Shown: in pieces, positions 17,487 through 25,036 of the stretch | How the letters are laid out: each line of letters opens with the position of its first letter | How positions within the stretch are numbered: the stretch's first letter is position 1 | From: DATHWB01 sp040905965 | GTDB taxonomy: Bacteria; Actinomycetota; Acidimicrobiia; Spongiisociales; ZC4RG35 | Assembly: GCA_040905965.1 (NCBI GenBank) | Contig: JBBDQP010000110.1 | Span: forward strand, 3,773 to 67,772 | Reading direction: 5' to 3' | Length of the DNA stretch: 64,000 nt | Translations under genes and position numbers: made by a program | The notes under the pieces: generated by a model | Seen by the model: only the letters and a program-made list of their open reading frames with translations | Told to the model about the DNA's origin: nothing | The model's database searches: none

Positions 17487-20455
17487 GCGGAGAACGCCTC
17501 CCCGCCTTCCGGCCACTCCGGACAGACGATCCGGACCGAACACCGTTCGCACGCATCCCCCGGTGTCGGATCCCAATGCTCGTCGACGATGGATCTTGCA
17601 ATCTCTTCGAGAGTCGCCCGGAGATCGGGGAGAGACTCCATGGCGAGGGCTCGCCGGAAGCTCTTCTGGTCGGTGGCGGGGTACCACAGTTCTGCGCTGG
17701 CGACCGGGCCGGGCAAGTCCGGATCGTCGTTGGCGGCGAGGGCGTAGAAGGCGAGTTGCAAGGATCGCTCGGCCTTCGGCTTGGACATGATCGTCTTCGA
17801 GGTCTTGTAGTCGACGACTCGAACCGAGCCATCGGTGAGTCGCTCGATTCGGTCCGCTCTCCCCACCCACTCGGCTCCGCCGGCATTCCAGAACAGCGGA
17901 CGCTCTGCCGCGATCGTCTCCTGGCTATCCGCGGGCCACTCTGCGAAGAGCCGCTGCAACAGTGCGACGGCTTTCGCATGCCAGATGGCGTCGAGCGACG
18001 GAGACCCGAAATCGGCCTCCTCGCCCCAGATTCGGTCGAGGGCCGTGATGGCGTCGGTCAGATCGGGGCGTGGCCGCCCATCCGCCATGGCGGCGGAGTC
18101 GGCGTGCTCGAGGACAGCATGGACCAGCGTTCCGTACCGGGCGTACGGTCCTGAGGAATCGGTCATCGCCAGGCGGCGCTCGAACACGTACCGGCGCGGG
18201 CACTCCTGATATGCCTCCGCCTGACTCGGTGAGAGCCGGGGCGGCTTCGAGAACACGCCCTGGTCGGGACCGGGCTGCCGCACACCCGCGAACCGCTCGG
18301 CGTCCCAGAGCCCCGGCGACCCTTCGGCAAGGGTCGTGGCGGCGCCGAGCCGCTCCGCCAGGGGCCGTTCGGGATCCATCAGGCGCCGTCTCAGAACGGT
18401 TTCGAGCCCTCGAGTCGTGAGCGGGTCTTGCAGGCTGGACGGCGGTGGGGCCAGGTCGTCCACGGTTACGACGTCGGCTGCGGCGAGCAGAAAACGGCTG
18501 GGTCTCCGTTCGCTCTCGTCGATTCCTGCGGTGGTGGCCGTCATCACCAGGCGCGACCGGGCGCGCGTCATCGCCGTGTAGGCGAGCCGCGTCTCTTCAC
18601 GCAGCCGATCGATCAACCACGAGGACCGATCATGAGCGACTCCGGCGAGTGCCTGGGGGTCGAGCGGGTTGAATCCGCGCCGGAGGTCGGGGAACACGTC
18701 TTCGGTGGCGTCGGCGATGAAGACGGCTTCGAACTCGAGGCCTTTGGCCTGGTGCAGGGTCGTGAGGGTGATCCGCTCTCGACCGTCGGGACGGTGCGAG
18801 AGCAGGGGAGTGGCTTCGAAGTCGTCCGAGTCCGCCATCTGTCGGTACCGGAGAAGACTCACCCCGGGATCGCGCTCCTTCTGCTGTTCGAGCACTTGGG
18901 CGAATGCGGTCCAGGCGACTCGATGGTCGGCGCGTCCCTCGGCGAGGGCGAAACGGGTGATCCGATCGAACCTGTCCCAGACGTGCCAGAAGCCGTCGAC
19001 GGCACTCAGGTCGGTCGCCCACGAACCATCGCTCAACAGCGGCGCGAGGTCGGCGACGGAGGGTTCGGCAGTCAAGGTCGCCAGCCAGCCGGATTGCCCG
19101 CGGAGCCGCTCTCGTAACAGGGCTCTCTCCGCCGAAACCCCGATGTCGTACAGGGGACTGAGGAGGATCCTCCTGATCGGACCATCCGCCACCTGGGCGA
19201 TCAGCGGATCTGGATTCGAGACGGCGGCCGCGGCGAGAGCCAGATCCAGTATCAGCCGCGCGGCGGGATGATCGACCAGCCGAACGTCTGGCGTCTCGTG
19301 CGGGATGTGGCGTCGATCGAGCGCTCGAGAGAGTTCCGGCAGGAGGTTGCGGGTCGAACGAACGAGGACCGCGATCTGAGCGAAAGGCACCTGTTCGACC
19401 AGATGGAGCCGCTCGACTTCGGATGCCACCCATTCGGCTTCGGCCGACGCCTGGTCGAAGACATGGACGTGGACGGAGCCGCTGTGCGACGCCGGTGTGA
19501 TCGAGCCTGTGTCACCTGGAAGTCCGGCACCCGCCGAGACCCTGGTGGCGGCGTCCAGTATTGGAGCGGGAACCCGGAACGAAGTGTCGAGCACGATGCG
19601 CCGTGCGGGGCTCCCGTCAGGTGAGGTGAAGCGGTCTCCAAACCGGGCGACGTTGGACACATCGGCGCCGCGAAAGCCGTAGATCGCCTGATGCGGGTCG
19701 CCCGCCACCGTCAGATTGCGATGGACGCCGGTGATCGCCTCGAGGAGTTCGGCCTGGGCGGGAGAGGTGTCCTGGTACTCGTCCACGATCACGTACCGGT
19801 ACTCGGCCTGCAACGCCTCAGTGACGGCCGGACGACGGGCGGTGTCGACGGCTTGCGACAGCAAGGTCCCGTAATCGATGCGGTTGCGGGCGGTGAGTGC
19901 AGCGACGTACCGATCGTGAAAGTCGGGCAGGGCGCGCCAGTCGGGCCGCTCTCCGACCATCCCTCGTAATTGTTCCGAGTCGATTCGTCTCTCGGCCATG
20001 CGAAGGAGGAAGTCGGCGACGTCCGCAGCGAATGTGCGGGTCCGGAACATGGCGCGGTGCGTCACGGGCCACGGCTGCGGGTCCGAATCGGCGAGCAGCT
20101 CGGCCACGAGCGCAACCTGTTCCGGTCCTGTCAACAAAGTGGCCGGTGGTCGACCCGACTCGTCTTGGCCGTGGCTTTCCAGGAGACGAATCGCGAACGA
20201 GTGGAAGGTCGACACCGACAGTGATCCGGTCGACCGTCCCAACCGGTCGCCGATTCGACGCCGGAGCTCCGCCGCCCCCCTGCGGGAGAAGGTCAAGACG
20301 AGGATCGAGCGCGGATCGACCCCCTGCTCCAAAAGGTGTGTGACCCGCCTGACGAGGAACTCTGTCTTGCCCGTGCCCGGACCGGCCACGACAAGCTGGG
20401 GGCCGTCGGTCTCCGCAATGGCTGCTGACCACCGTTGGGGATCGATGACACTCAC
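17483..20455 (-). CDS. UvrD-type helicase fused to a RecB-like nuclease, AdnA-like subunit
   Basis: 990 residues. Walker A (A-G-P-G-T-G-K-T) is near residue 30, motif II is D-E-Y-Q-D-T-S, and the substrate loop is G-D-P-H-Q-A-I-Y-G-F-R-G. The C-terminal nuclease shows G-R-A-D-R-I, V-V-D-Y-K-T-S-K and the Fe-S cysteines (E-C-P-R-R-Y, then C-x2-C-x5-C). With the next gene it should form the heterodimeric AdnAB-type machine that resects double-strand breaks. Both subunits retain intact Walker A and nuclease motifs. A small ORF (20479-20804) may precede it in the same transcript. Confidence 0.88.
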   Translation of the reverse strand: MSVIDPQRWSAAIAETDGPQLVVAGPGTGKTEFLVRRVTHLLEQGVDPRSILVLTFSRRGAAELRRRIGDRLGRSTGSLSVSTFHSFAIRLLESHGQDESGRPPATLLTGPEQVALVAELLADSDPQPWPVTHRAMFRTRTFAADVADFLLRMAERRIDSEQLRGMVGERPDWRALPDFHDRYVAALTARNRIDYGTLLSQAVDTARRPAVTEALQAEYRYVIVDEYQDTSPAQAELLEAITGVHRNLTVAGDPHQAIYGFRGADVSNVARFGDRFTSPDGSPARRIVLDTSFRVPAPILDAATRVSAGAGLPGDTGSITPASHSGSVHVHVFDQASAEAEWVASEVERLHLVEQVPFAQIAVLVRSTRNLLPELSRALDRRHIPHETPDVRLVDHPAARLILDLALAAAAVSNPDPLIAQVADGPIRRILLSPLYDIGVSAERALLRERLRGQSGWLATLTAEPSVADLAPLLSDGSWATDLSAVDGFWHVWDRFDRITRFALAEGRADHRVAWTAFAQVLEQQKERDPGVSLLRYRQMADSDDFEATPLLSHRPDGRERITLTTLHQAKGLEFEAVFIADATEDVFPDLRRGFNPLDPQALAGVAHDRSSWLIDRLREETRLAYTAMTRARSRLVMTATTAGIDESERRPSRFLLAAADVVTVDDLAPPPSSLQDPLTTRGLETVLRRRLMDPERPLAERLGAATTLAEGSPGLWDAERFAGVRQPGPDQGVFSKPPRLSPSQAEAYQECPRRYVFERRLAMTDSSGPYARYGTLVHAVLEHADSAAMADGRPRPDLTDAITALDRIWGEEADFGSPSLDAIWHAKAVALLQRLFAEWPADSQETIAAERPLFWNAGGAEWVGRADRIERLTDGSVRVVDYKTSKTIMSKPKAERSLQLAFYALAANDDPDLPGPVASAELWYPATDQKSFRRALAMESLPDLRATLEEIARSIVDEHWDPTPGDACERCSVRIVCPEWPEGGEAFSA

Positions 20456-20478
20456 AGTGTCCGACGATAGGGAAGTGT

Positions 20479-20804
20479 TCAGGCGGCCAGGCCCGTCGAG
20501 TCGGTTTCGAATAGGACCTCGAAACCGATCCCAGCCGAAGTGAGCGCCCGGAGCGCCGCAGCGATGGCGGAGTCATCTCCTCCACGGGCGTTCGGGCTTC
20601 GGACTTCGGCCTCCTCGACCGTGGTTGTGGCGGTCGTGGCGCTCGGTGTGACGATCGGTGTGGTGATGGGTGNNNNNNNNNNNNNNNNNNNNNNNNNNNN
20701 NNNNNNNNNNNNNNNNNNNNNNNNNNNNNNNNNNNNNNNNNNNNNNNNNNNNNNNNNNNNNNNNNNNNNNNNGGTGTGGTGATGGGTGATGTGATGGTCT
20801 TCAT
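20479..20804 (-). CDS. Candidate small protein, interrupted by an assembly gap (about 69 residues after gap repair)
   Basis: Both sides of the 100-N gap carry the same 16-mer GGTGTGGTGATGGGTG. Merging it and dropping the Ns leaves one open frame from the ATG at 20804 to the TGA at 20479, 210 bp in total; leaving the 16-mer duplicated would break the frame. The protein would have a Thr/Pro-rich first third and a C-terminal amphipathic part with I-A-A-A-L-R-A-L-T and F-E-V-L-F-E-T. No family is recognised. It ends 23 bp before the AdnA-like start, so co-transcription is likely. The reconstruction is inference. Confidence 0.45.
20673..20772. other. Assembly gap of 100 N flanked by an identical 16-mer
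   Basis: A run of exactly 100 N, the conventional placeholder for a gap of unknown size. The 16 bases before it (20657-20672) and after it (20773-20788) are identical, so the two contigs probably overlap and no sequence may be missing. Confidence 0.9.
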
Positions 20805-20900
20805 GTCGGCACCGTACGAAACGAGTGTGACAAAAAGCGGCTCAGACACGGGTCGCTGGACGAGCTGTTCTAGATTCGGACCGAGCCGACCGGGAGGAAC

Positions 20901-22175
20901 ATGGCCACCGAACAGCTGAGTCACGAGTTTGACAGCCCGATGTATCTCGAGGCGGTGGCCCAGTTCGACCGGGTCGCCGAGTTCATGAATCTCGACGACA
21001 ACGTGGCAGATCGTCTCCGGGTGCCGCAACGGTCGACGATCGTGACGTTTCCCTTTCGGCGGGACGACTACGGCACCGTCGAGACCCTCTTCGGCTATCG
21101 CGTCCAACATCTGACGACGATGGGCCCGACCAAGGGCGGCATCCGGTATGCCGATGACGTCGACCTCGGCGAAGTCGCCGCTCTGGCAATGTGGATGACC
21201 TGGAAGTGCTCCATCGTGGGAGTGCCGTTCGGCGGGGCGAAGGGCGGCGTGCGGGTCAATCCACGTGAGCTGAGCCGGGCCGAGCTGCAGCGGGTCACCC
21301 GAAGGTTCACGATGGAGATCATCAGCGTTATCGGACCCCAGACCGACATCCCCGCCCCCGACCTCGGAACCAACGAGCAGGTCATGGCGTGGCTGATGGA
21401 CACGTATTCCCAGCACGTCGGACATTCGGTGCCGGCCGTCGTCACCGGCAAGCCACCGTCGCTCGGTGGATCGATCGCGAGGAGAGAAGCGACCGGTCGT
21501 GGCGTTGTCTCGCTGATTCCACCCGCGTGCGGGCACCTCGACATGCCCGTCAAGGACGCCAGAGTCGCGATTCACGGATTCGGGAACGTCGGCCGTTACG
21601 CGGCGGTCGCCGCGGGCGAACTGGGGATGAAGGTGGTCGCCGTCTCCGACATCACCGGCGGGATCTACGACGAAGACGGGCTCGACATCGACGACGCCGC
21701 CCGTTGGGTCGACGCCAACGGCGTGCTGGCGGGATACCCGAACGCTCAGCACATCGAAGATGCCGACGTGTTCCTCGTCGACTGCGACATCCTGATCCCG
21801 GCGGCCATCCAGGGGGTCATCCATGCGGACAACGCATCCGACATCAAGGCGAAACTCATCCTGGAAGGGGCCAACAACCCGATGACCCTCGCCGCAGACG
21901 ACATCCTCCGATCGCGGGGCGTCTTCATCGTTCCCGACATCCTCGCCAACGCCGGTGGTGTGACCGTTTCCTACTTCGAGTGGGTCCAGGACGTCCAGGC
22001 CTACTTCTGGTCGGAAAACGAGATCGTCGGTCGACTGCGCGAGATCATGACCCGCGCCTTCAGCGACGTGTTGCAAATCTCCATCAAGGAGAACGTCGAC
22101 ATGCGCACCGCCGCCCTCATCAAGGGAATCCAACGAGTGACAGACGCCAAACTCGTCCGCGGCATCTTCCCCTGA
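20901..22175 (+). CDS. gdhA: Glu/Leu/Phe/Val-family dehydrogenase, probable glutamate dehydrogenase
   Basis: 424 residues, the length of hexameric glutamate dehydrogenases of the NAD-type subfamily. It interconverts glutamate and 2-oxoglutarate plus ammonia. The substrate region G-P-T-K-G-G-I-R-Y near residue 75, the catalytic block P-F-G-G-A-K-G-G near residue 110, and the Rossmann turn G-F-G-N-V-G near residue 225 are all intact. A strong ribosome binding site (GGGAGGAAC) directly precedes the ATG. It is divergent from the AdnAB-like operon. Confidence 0.93.
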   Translation: MATEQLSHEFDSPMYLEAVAQFDRVAEFMNLDDNVADRLRVPQRSTIVTFPFRRDDYGTVETLFGYRVQHLTTMGPTKGGIRYADDVDLGEVAALAMWMTWKCSIVGVPFGGAKGGVRVNPRELSRAELQRVTRRFTMEIISVIGPQTDIPAPDLGTNEQVMAWLMDTYSQHVGHSVPAVVTGKPPSLGGSIARREATGRGVVSLIPPACGHLDMPVKDARVAIHGFGNVGRYAAVAAGELGMKVVAVSDITGGIYDEDGLDIDDAARWVDANGVLAGYPNAQHIEDADVFLVDCDILIPAAIQGVIHADNASDIKAKLILEGANNPMTLAADDILRSRGVFIVPDILANAGGVTVSYFEWVQDVQAYFWSENEIVGRLREIMTRAFSDVLQISIKENVDMRTAALIKGIQRVTDAKLVRGIFP

Positions 22176-22177
22176 TA

Positions 22178-22394
22178 TTTGTGCAGGGGGGCGACCCCCC
22201 GGCACCCCCCGGACGGTGGGCGTGGTGGGTCGGGTTAGGCCTGGTTTCACCCTGTGTCGCATGACGAGCAGTGATTCGGATGGCACGCAGCGTGGTTTGT
22301 GCAGGGGGGCGACCCCCGGGGCACCCCCCGGACGGTGGGCGTGGTGGGTCGGGTTTGGCCTGGTTTCACCCTGTGTCGCATGACGAGCAGTGAT
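22178..22394. repeat. Two tandem intergenic copies of a ~98-bp G/C-tract repeat
   Basis: Copy 1 (22178-22275) and copy 2 (22296-22394) are nearly identical. Each begins TTTGTGCAGGGGGGCGACCC, passes through CACCCCCCGGACGGTGGGCG and ends ATGACGAGCAGTGAT. The start-to-start period is 118 bp. Copy 2 is followed by another G/C-tract hairpin segment and the 10-N gap. No convincing protein is encoded; this looks like a genome-specific intergenic repeat family. Confidence 0.85.
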
Positions 22395-22439
22395 CTGTCC
22401 CCCCAGGAGCGAAGCGACGTTGGGGGGACCGCCCGGGCG

Positions 22440-22449
22440 NNNNNNNNNN
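22440..22449. other. Assembly gap of 10 N
   Basis: Ten Ns inside the G/C-tract repeat region between gdhA and the RecB-like nuclease gene. The assembler most likely failed because of the surrounding poly-G/poly-C repeats. Confidence 0.9.
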
Positions 22450-22494
22450 CCCTGATTTTTGCCCCCCCTCGGCCGCTGGCGGTTTGGGGGGACA

Positions 22495-22513
22495 GGCCGG
22501 GCTCTGCCCGGCC
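22495..22513. terminator. GC-rich hairpin in the repeat region
   Basis: GGCCGGGC and GCCCGGCC form a perfect 8-bp stem with a 3-nt loop, flanked by G-runs on both sides. There is no T-run, so it is a stable hairpin that could slow polymerase after gdhA rather than a classical terminator. Confidence 0.35.
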
Positions 22514-22537
22514 AGGGGGGCGGTCAGCTCTGTGAGC

Positions 22538-22690
22538 GCGTGGATCACTTCTCACGCGAGGTTGATTGACGGGTTTGGCGGCTGCGCGGACTTCCCCTCT
22601 CGGCCTCGCTGGCGCTCGGCTGTCTTCCCCCAGCACTACCTCGCGGAGCTTCGGTCCCGAGGGGGAGAGAGCGTGGATCACCTCTCGCGC
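22538..22690. repeat. Pair of 20-bp direct repeats upstream of the RecB-like nuclease
   Basis: GCGTGGATCACTTCTCACGC (22538-22557) and GCGTGGATCACCTCTCGCGC (22671-22690) match at 18 of 20 positions. The second copy ends 43 bp before the nuclease start, so a regulatory role is possible, but both sit in repeat-rich intergenic DNA and may belong to the same repeat family. Confidence 0.5.
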
Positions 22691-22733
22691 CTGAATCACA
22701 CTTCTGTCATTCGCGTCCGATAGGGTGCGGAGC

Positions 22734-23513
22734 ATGGAGTTGGAGAGGCTGTCGCCGAGTCGTGCGAGCGATTTCAAGACATGTCCGCAGTTGTTCAAGT
22801 TCCGCAGCATCGACAAGCTGCCGGAGCCGGTGACGACATATCAGGCTCGTGGCACGACTGCGCACCTCGCCCTTCAGCGGCTCTTCGACCTCGAAGCTGG
22901 GGAGCGCACCCCCGAGACGCTCTACGACTTGTTCCGCCAGGCGTGGACCGAGGTCCGCTCCGATGAGGAGTACGCCGATCTGTTCGCTTCGGTCGAAGAA
23001 GAACGGGTTTGGGGTCTCGAGAGCTTGGCGCTGCTCGCCAACTACTTCTCTGTGGAGAATCCCGCCGAAGTGGAACCGGTCGACCGCGAGCTCGACATGA
23101 TCGAAGATCTGGATGGCATCGTCATCCGCGGCATCCTGGACCGCATCGATCGCGACTCCGAAGGGCGCCTGATCATCACGGACTACAAGACCGGCAAGGC
23201 CCCGCCCGAGCGTTACGCGGTGCCGGCATTTTTCGCACTGAAGATCTACGGACTGCTGATCCGTCGCCGGACCGGGGAGACTCCTCGGGAACTGAGGCTG
23301 ATGTATCTGAACGGTCCGACCTTGTATCGACTCGAAGTCGACGACGCCCAGCTCGACGCGATGGACCGGCAGCTGCGAGCTCTCTGGTCGGCGATCGAGC
23401 GGGCCATGACGGAGGACAGGTTTCCGCCCCGGCCAGGACGACTGTGCAATTGGTGTTCGTTCCAGGACATCTGCCCGGCATTCCAAGAGGTGCCGGTCCA
23501 GGTTGCCAGCTGA
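22734..23513 (+). CDS. Stand-alone RecB-family PD-(D/E)XK nuclease
   Basis: 259 residues from the ATG at 22734 (a GTG at 22725 is also possible). The first Fe-S-type cysteine is in D-F-K-T-C-P near residue 20. The nuclease core has R-G-I-L-D-R-I-D and I-T-D-Y-K-T-G-K near residue 150, and the C-terminus has C-x2-C-x5-C. This is the Fe-S RecB nuclease domain without a helicase, similar in layout to the nuclease ends of the AdnAB-like proteins nearby. The role is likely DNA end processing; the partner is unknown. Confidence 0.85.
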   Translation: MELERLSPSRASDFKTCPQLFKFRSIDKLPEPVTTYQARGTTAHLALQRLFDLEAGERTPETLYDLFRQAWTEVRSDEEYADLFASVEEERVWGLESLALLANYFSVENPAEVEPVDRELDMIEDLDGIVIRGILDRIDRDSEGRLIITDYKTGKAPPERYAVPAFFALKIYGLLIRRRTGETPRELRLMYLNGPTLYRLEVDDAQLDAMDRQLRALWSAIERAMTEDRFPPRPGRLCNWCSFQDICPAFQEVPVQVAS

Positions 23514-23538
23514 GGCGTTCTCGACAGATGACTGAGGT

Positions 23539-23612
23539 CGCGAAACTTCTCTTCGGACCGCGAAAAGACATCGTCCGTTTGCCTTGACGTCGCCGAATCG
23601 AGTCCCTACCTT
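23539..23612 (+). promoter_or_regulatory. Promoter module P1 of the first candidate ncRNA
   Basis: TTGACG (23584-23589), a 17-bp spacer and TACCTT (23607-23612) form a good sigma70-type promoter. Two upstream boxes, CGCGAAA (23539) and CGCGAAAA (23559), lie 20 bp apart. The boxes, their spacing and the 48 bp from box B to the -10 are repeated exactly in module P2 at 23806. Confidence 0.75.
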
Positions 23613-23618
23613 TCCAAT

Positions 23619-23770
23619 CACTGCAGCAGGGGCGACCCCGCAGCAGGGACGGAGAGTCCGAGAGGGTTCTTCAGAAGCTGGGAGCAGACCGGCCTTCGGG
23701 TCGGAGTGCGAACGGCAGGGAACCCCGAGAGGGTTGAGGCTTCGGCCGATACTTTCTCGGGGTTTTCCGC
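23619..23770 (+). ncRNA. Candidate structured non-coding RNA 1 (about 150 nt)
   Basis: The transcript is predicted from about 7 nt after the P1 -10 to the terminator at 23766. The body is rich in short hairpins: GGGG-CGA-CCCC, GGAC-GGAGA-GTCC, and CCGGCC-TTCG-GGTCGG with a UUCG tetraloop. The few open frames across it have skewed, repeat-like composition and no plausible protein. It does not resemble tmRNA, RNase P RNA, SRP RNA or a tRNA. The 3' fold is shared with candidate RNA 2. The function is unknown. Confidence 0.6.
23723..23766 (+). terminator. Terminator T1 of candidate ncRNA 1
   Basis: CCCCGAGAGGGT (23723) pairs over all 12 positions (two G-U) with ACTTTCTCGGGG (23751). The stem encloses TGA, a GGC-TTCG-GCC hairpin and GAT, and is followed by TTTT. 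It has the same 12-3-3-4-3-3-12 plan as T2. Confidence 0.85.
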
Positions 23771-23805
23771 GTCTGGGACGGCTTTCTCGTCCGAGTCATC
23801 GAACA

Positions 23806-23879
23806 CGCGAAATCCTGACGCGTCCCGCGAAAACTGTGGACGGATCCCGATCCCCAGGACGCCTCCGAGCGTCTACCTT
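23806..23879 (+). promoter_or_regulatory. Promoter module P2 of the second candidate ncRNA
   Basis: CGCGAAA (23806) and CGCGAAAA (23826) are again 20 bp apart, and TACCTT (23874-23879, extended match TACCTTTCC) is again 48 bp past box B. The four bases CGAG eight bp before the -10 are also conserved. The -35 position reads TCCCCA instead of TTGACG, so P2 may depend more on an activator bound at the boxes (inference). Confidence 0.65.
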
Positions 23880-23885
23880 TCCGTT

Positions 23886-24300
23886 TGTCACCGAGAGATC
23901 GGCGACACGGCCCCGAAAGGGGCTGAGCGGGACGACGACGAACGTGGTCGACGTCACGCACCACAGATGGGCTGGAAACGGCGCATCTGGGTGGATCGGG
24001 CAACCGGTTCACCAGCCTCGTACGAGGTCGTGTCTGAAGCCTCCGCTTCGGTGGGGGTCGAGACACAAGACCTTTGCGGTCTGGTGAGAGTGAAAGGCCT
24101 TCGGGTTTCGAACTCTCCACCGGTCCAGCGGGTCTGGCGGACGGGCGATGCTTCGGTGTCGACCGGCTGCCACGTGAGGGTCCGAAAGGGCCTTCGCATG
24201 CCTCGGCTGCGGTCGGCTCGGAAACGGGTCGCTGCACCGAAGGCGAGAAGAGCCCCGAGAGGGTGGCGGCGCAAGCCAAGACTCCCTCGGGGTTTCTTCT
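23886..24300 (+). ncRNA. Candidate structured non-coding RNA 2 (about 415 nt)
   Basis: It runs from the P2 start region to terminator T2. Visible helices in order: CCGA-GAGA-TCGG and GCCCC-GAAA-GGGGC (GNRA loops), a long CCAC-AGATG...CATCT-GG-GTGG arm, the palindrome CCTCGTACGAGG, GTGTCT...AGACAC enclosing a UUCG hairpin, AGACC-TTTGC-GGTCT, and GAGAGT...ACTCTC enclosing another UUCG hairpin. I checked for the tmRNA ends and the RNase P core and found neither. Open frames across it lack protein-like composition. The downstream PH/SHOCT gene starts 66 bp after the terminator. Confidence 0.6.
24253..24300 (+). terminator. Terminator T2 of candidate ncRNA 2
   Basis: CCCCGAGAGGGT (24253) pairs with ACTCCCTCGGGG (24281) with one A/C mismatch. 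It encloses GGC, a GGC-GCAA-GCC hairpin and AAG, and is followed by TTTCTTCT. Relative to T1, one G-U pair has become G-C and the UUCG loop has become GCAA. Confidence 0.85.
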
Positions 24301-24366
24301 ATTGGTGCCCCGGCGCGGTAGCGACGGAACAGTGGTGCCGACCGTCGACCAACTAGCGTTTCGCCC

Positions 24367-24963
24367 ATGGCGTATCCACAGAGGTTGTTGAGTCCGGGGG
24401 AAGAGATCGTGAAGCAGTTTCGGCCGCACTGGCAATTCGTCGTGCTGCCGGCGTTGTTTGCGCTGGTCCTTGTCGTGGTGATCGTGGTTGCGGCCGCGCA
24501 GATGGAGGGAGCCGCGCGGTGGCTGCTGATCCTCGGTGCCGTCGCCCTCTGGGGCATCTTGAGCGTCAAGCGGGTGGCCGACTGGCTGACGACCCAATAC
24601 GTGATCACGAACGAGCGTGTCATCTATCGGGCCGGGGTCTTCTCGCGGTCGGGAATCGAGATCCCGCTCGAAAGCGTCACGAACGTCGCCTTCAACCAGT
24701 CGCTGATCGAGCGGGTCATCCGTTCCGGCGACCTCGTCATCGAGTCGGCTGGTGAGACCGGGCAGAGTCGCTATGCGGATATCCCCGATCCGGAAGGCCT
24801 CCAGTCGTTGATCTATCAGCAACGGGAGGAGCGGACGGTTTCTCTGCGCCGTGGCGGATCATCGGTCTCCGAGGAGTTGTCGGGTCTCGCCGAACTTCGC
24901 GATCGAGGTGTGCTGTCCGAAGAGGAGTTCGAAGCCCAGAAGCGGCGGTTGCTCGAAGGGTGA
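24367..24963 (+). CDS. PH-domain membrane protein with C-terminal SHOCT domain
   Basis: 198 residues. Two membrane helices lie near residues 22-60, followed by a bacterial PH-like (bPH2/YdbS) domain beginning T-T-Q-Y-V-I-T-N-E-R-V-I-Y-R-A-G. The last ~28 residues form a SHOCT motif (L-A-E-L-R-D-R-G-V-L-S-E-E-E-F). Such proteins are widespread in actinobacteria; the function is unknown, possibly membrane-protein assembly or oligomerisation. The ATG at 24367 follows candidate ncRNA 2 by 66 bp. Confidence 0.82.
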   Translation: MAYPQRLLSPGEEIVKQFRPHWQFVVLPALFALVLVVVIVVAAAQMEGAARWLLILGAVALWGILSVKRVADWLTTQYVITNERVIYRAGVFSRSGIEIPLESVTNVAFNQSLIERVIRSGDLVIESAGETGQSRYADIPDPEGLQSLIYQQREERTVSLRRGGSSVSEELSGLAELRDRGVLSEEEFEAQKRRLLEG

Positions 24964-25036
24964 ACTTGGCTGGCCGGGGCCTTGTGCCTCGAACTTCGGA
25001 GGCGGCGTCGAGCGCCGTTCCGCGACACTCGACCCG

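Noticed and set aside
19818..22286. 822-codon minus-strand ORF spanning gdhA, the N gap and the AdnA-like 5' end
   Set aside because: Continuous only because the 100 N are read as unknown codons; its two halves are shadows of other genes.
22178..22394. CRISPR array
   Set aside because: Only two ~98-bp units that are almost wholly identical, no short repeat/unique spacer pattern and no cas genes.
23584..24087. Open reading frames of 100-380 codons on both strands across the candidate ncRNA region
   Set aside because: Composition is dominated by Arg, Ser, Pro and Gly, no domain is recognisable, and the frames cross clear terminators and promoters; structured RNA explains the region better.
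23886..24300. RNase P RNA or tmRNA
   Set aside because: The size fits, but the conserved RNase P core (GAGGAAAGTCC-type) and the tmRNA tRNA-like ends with T-arm are not present.
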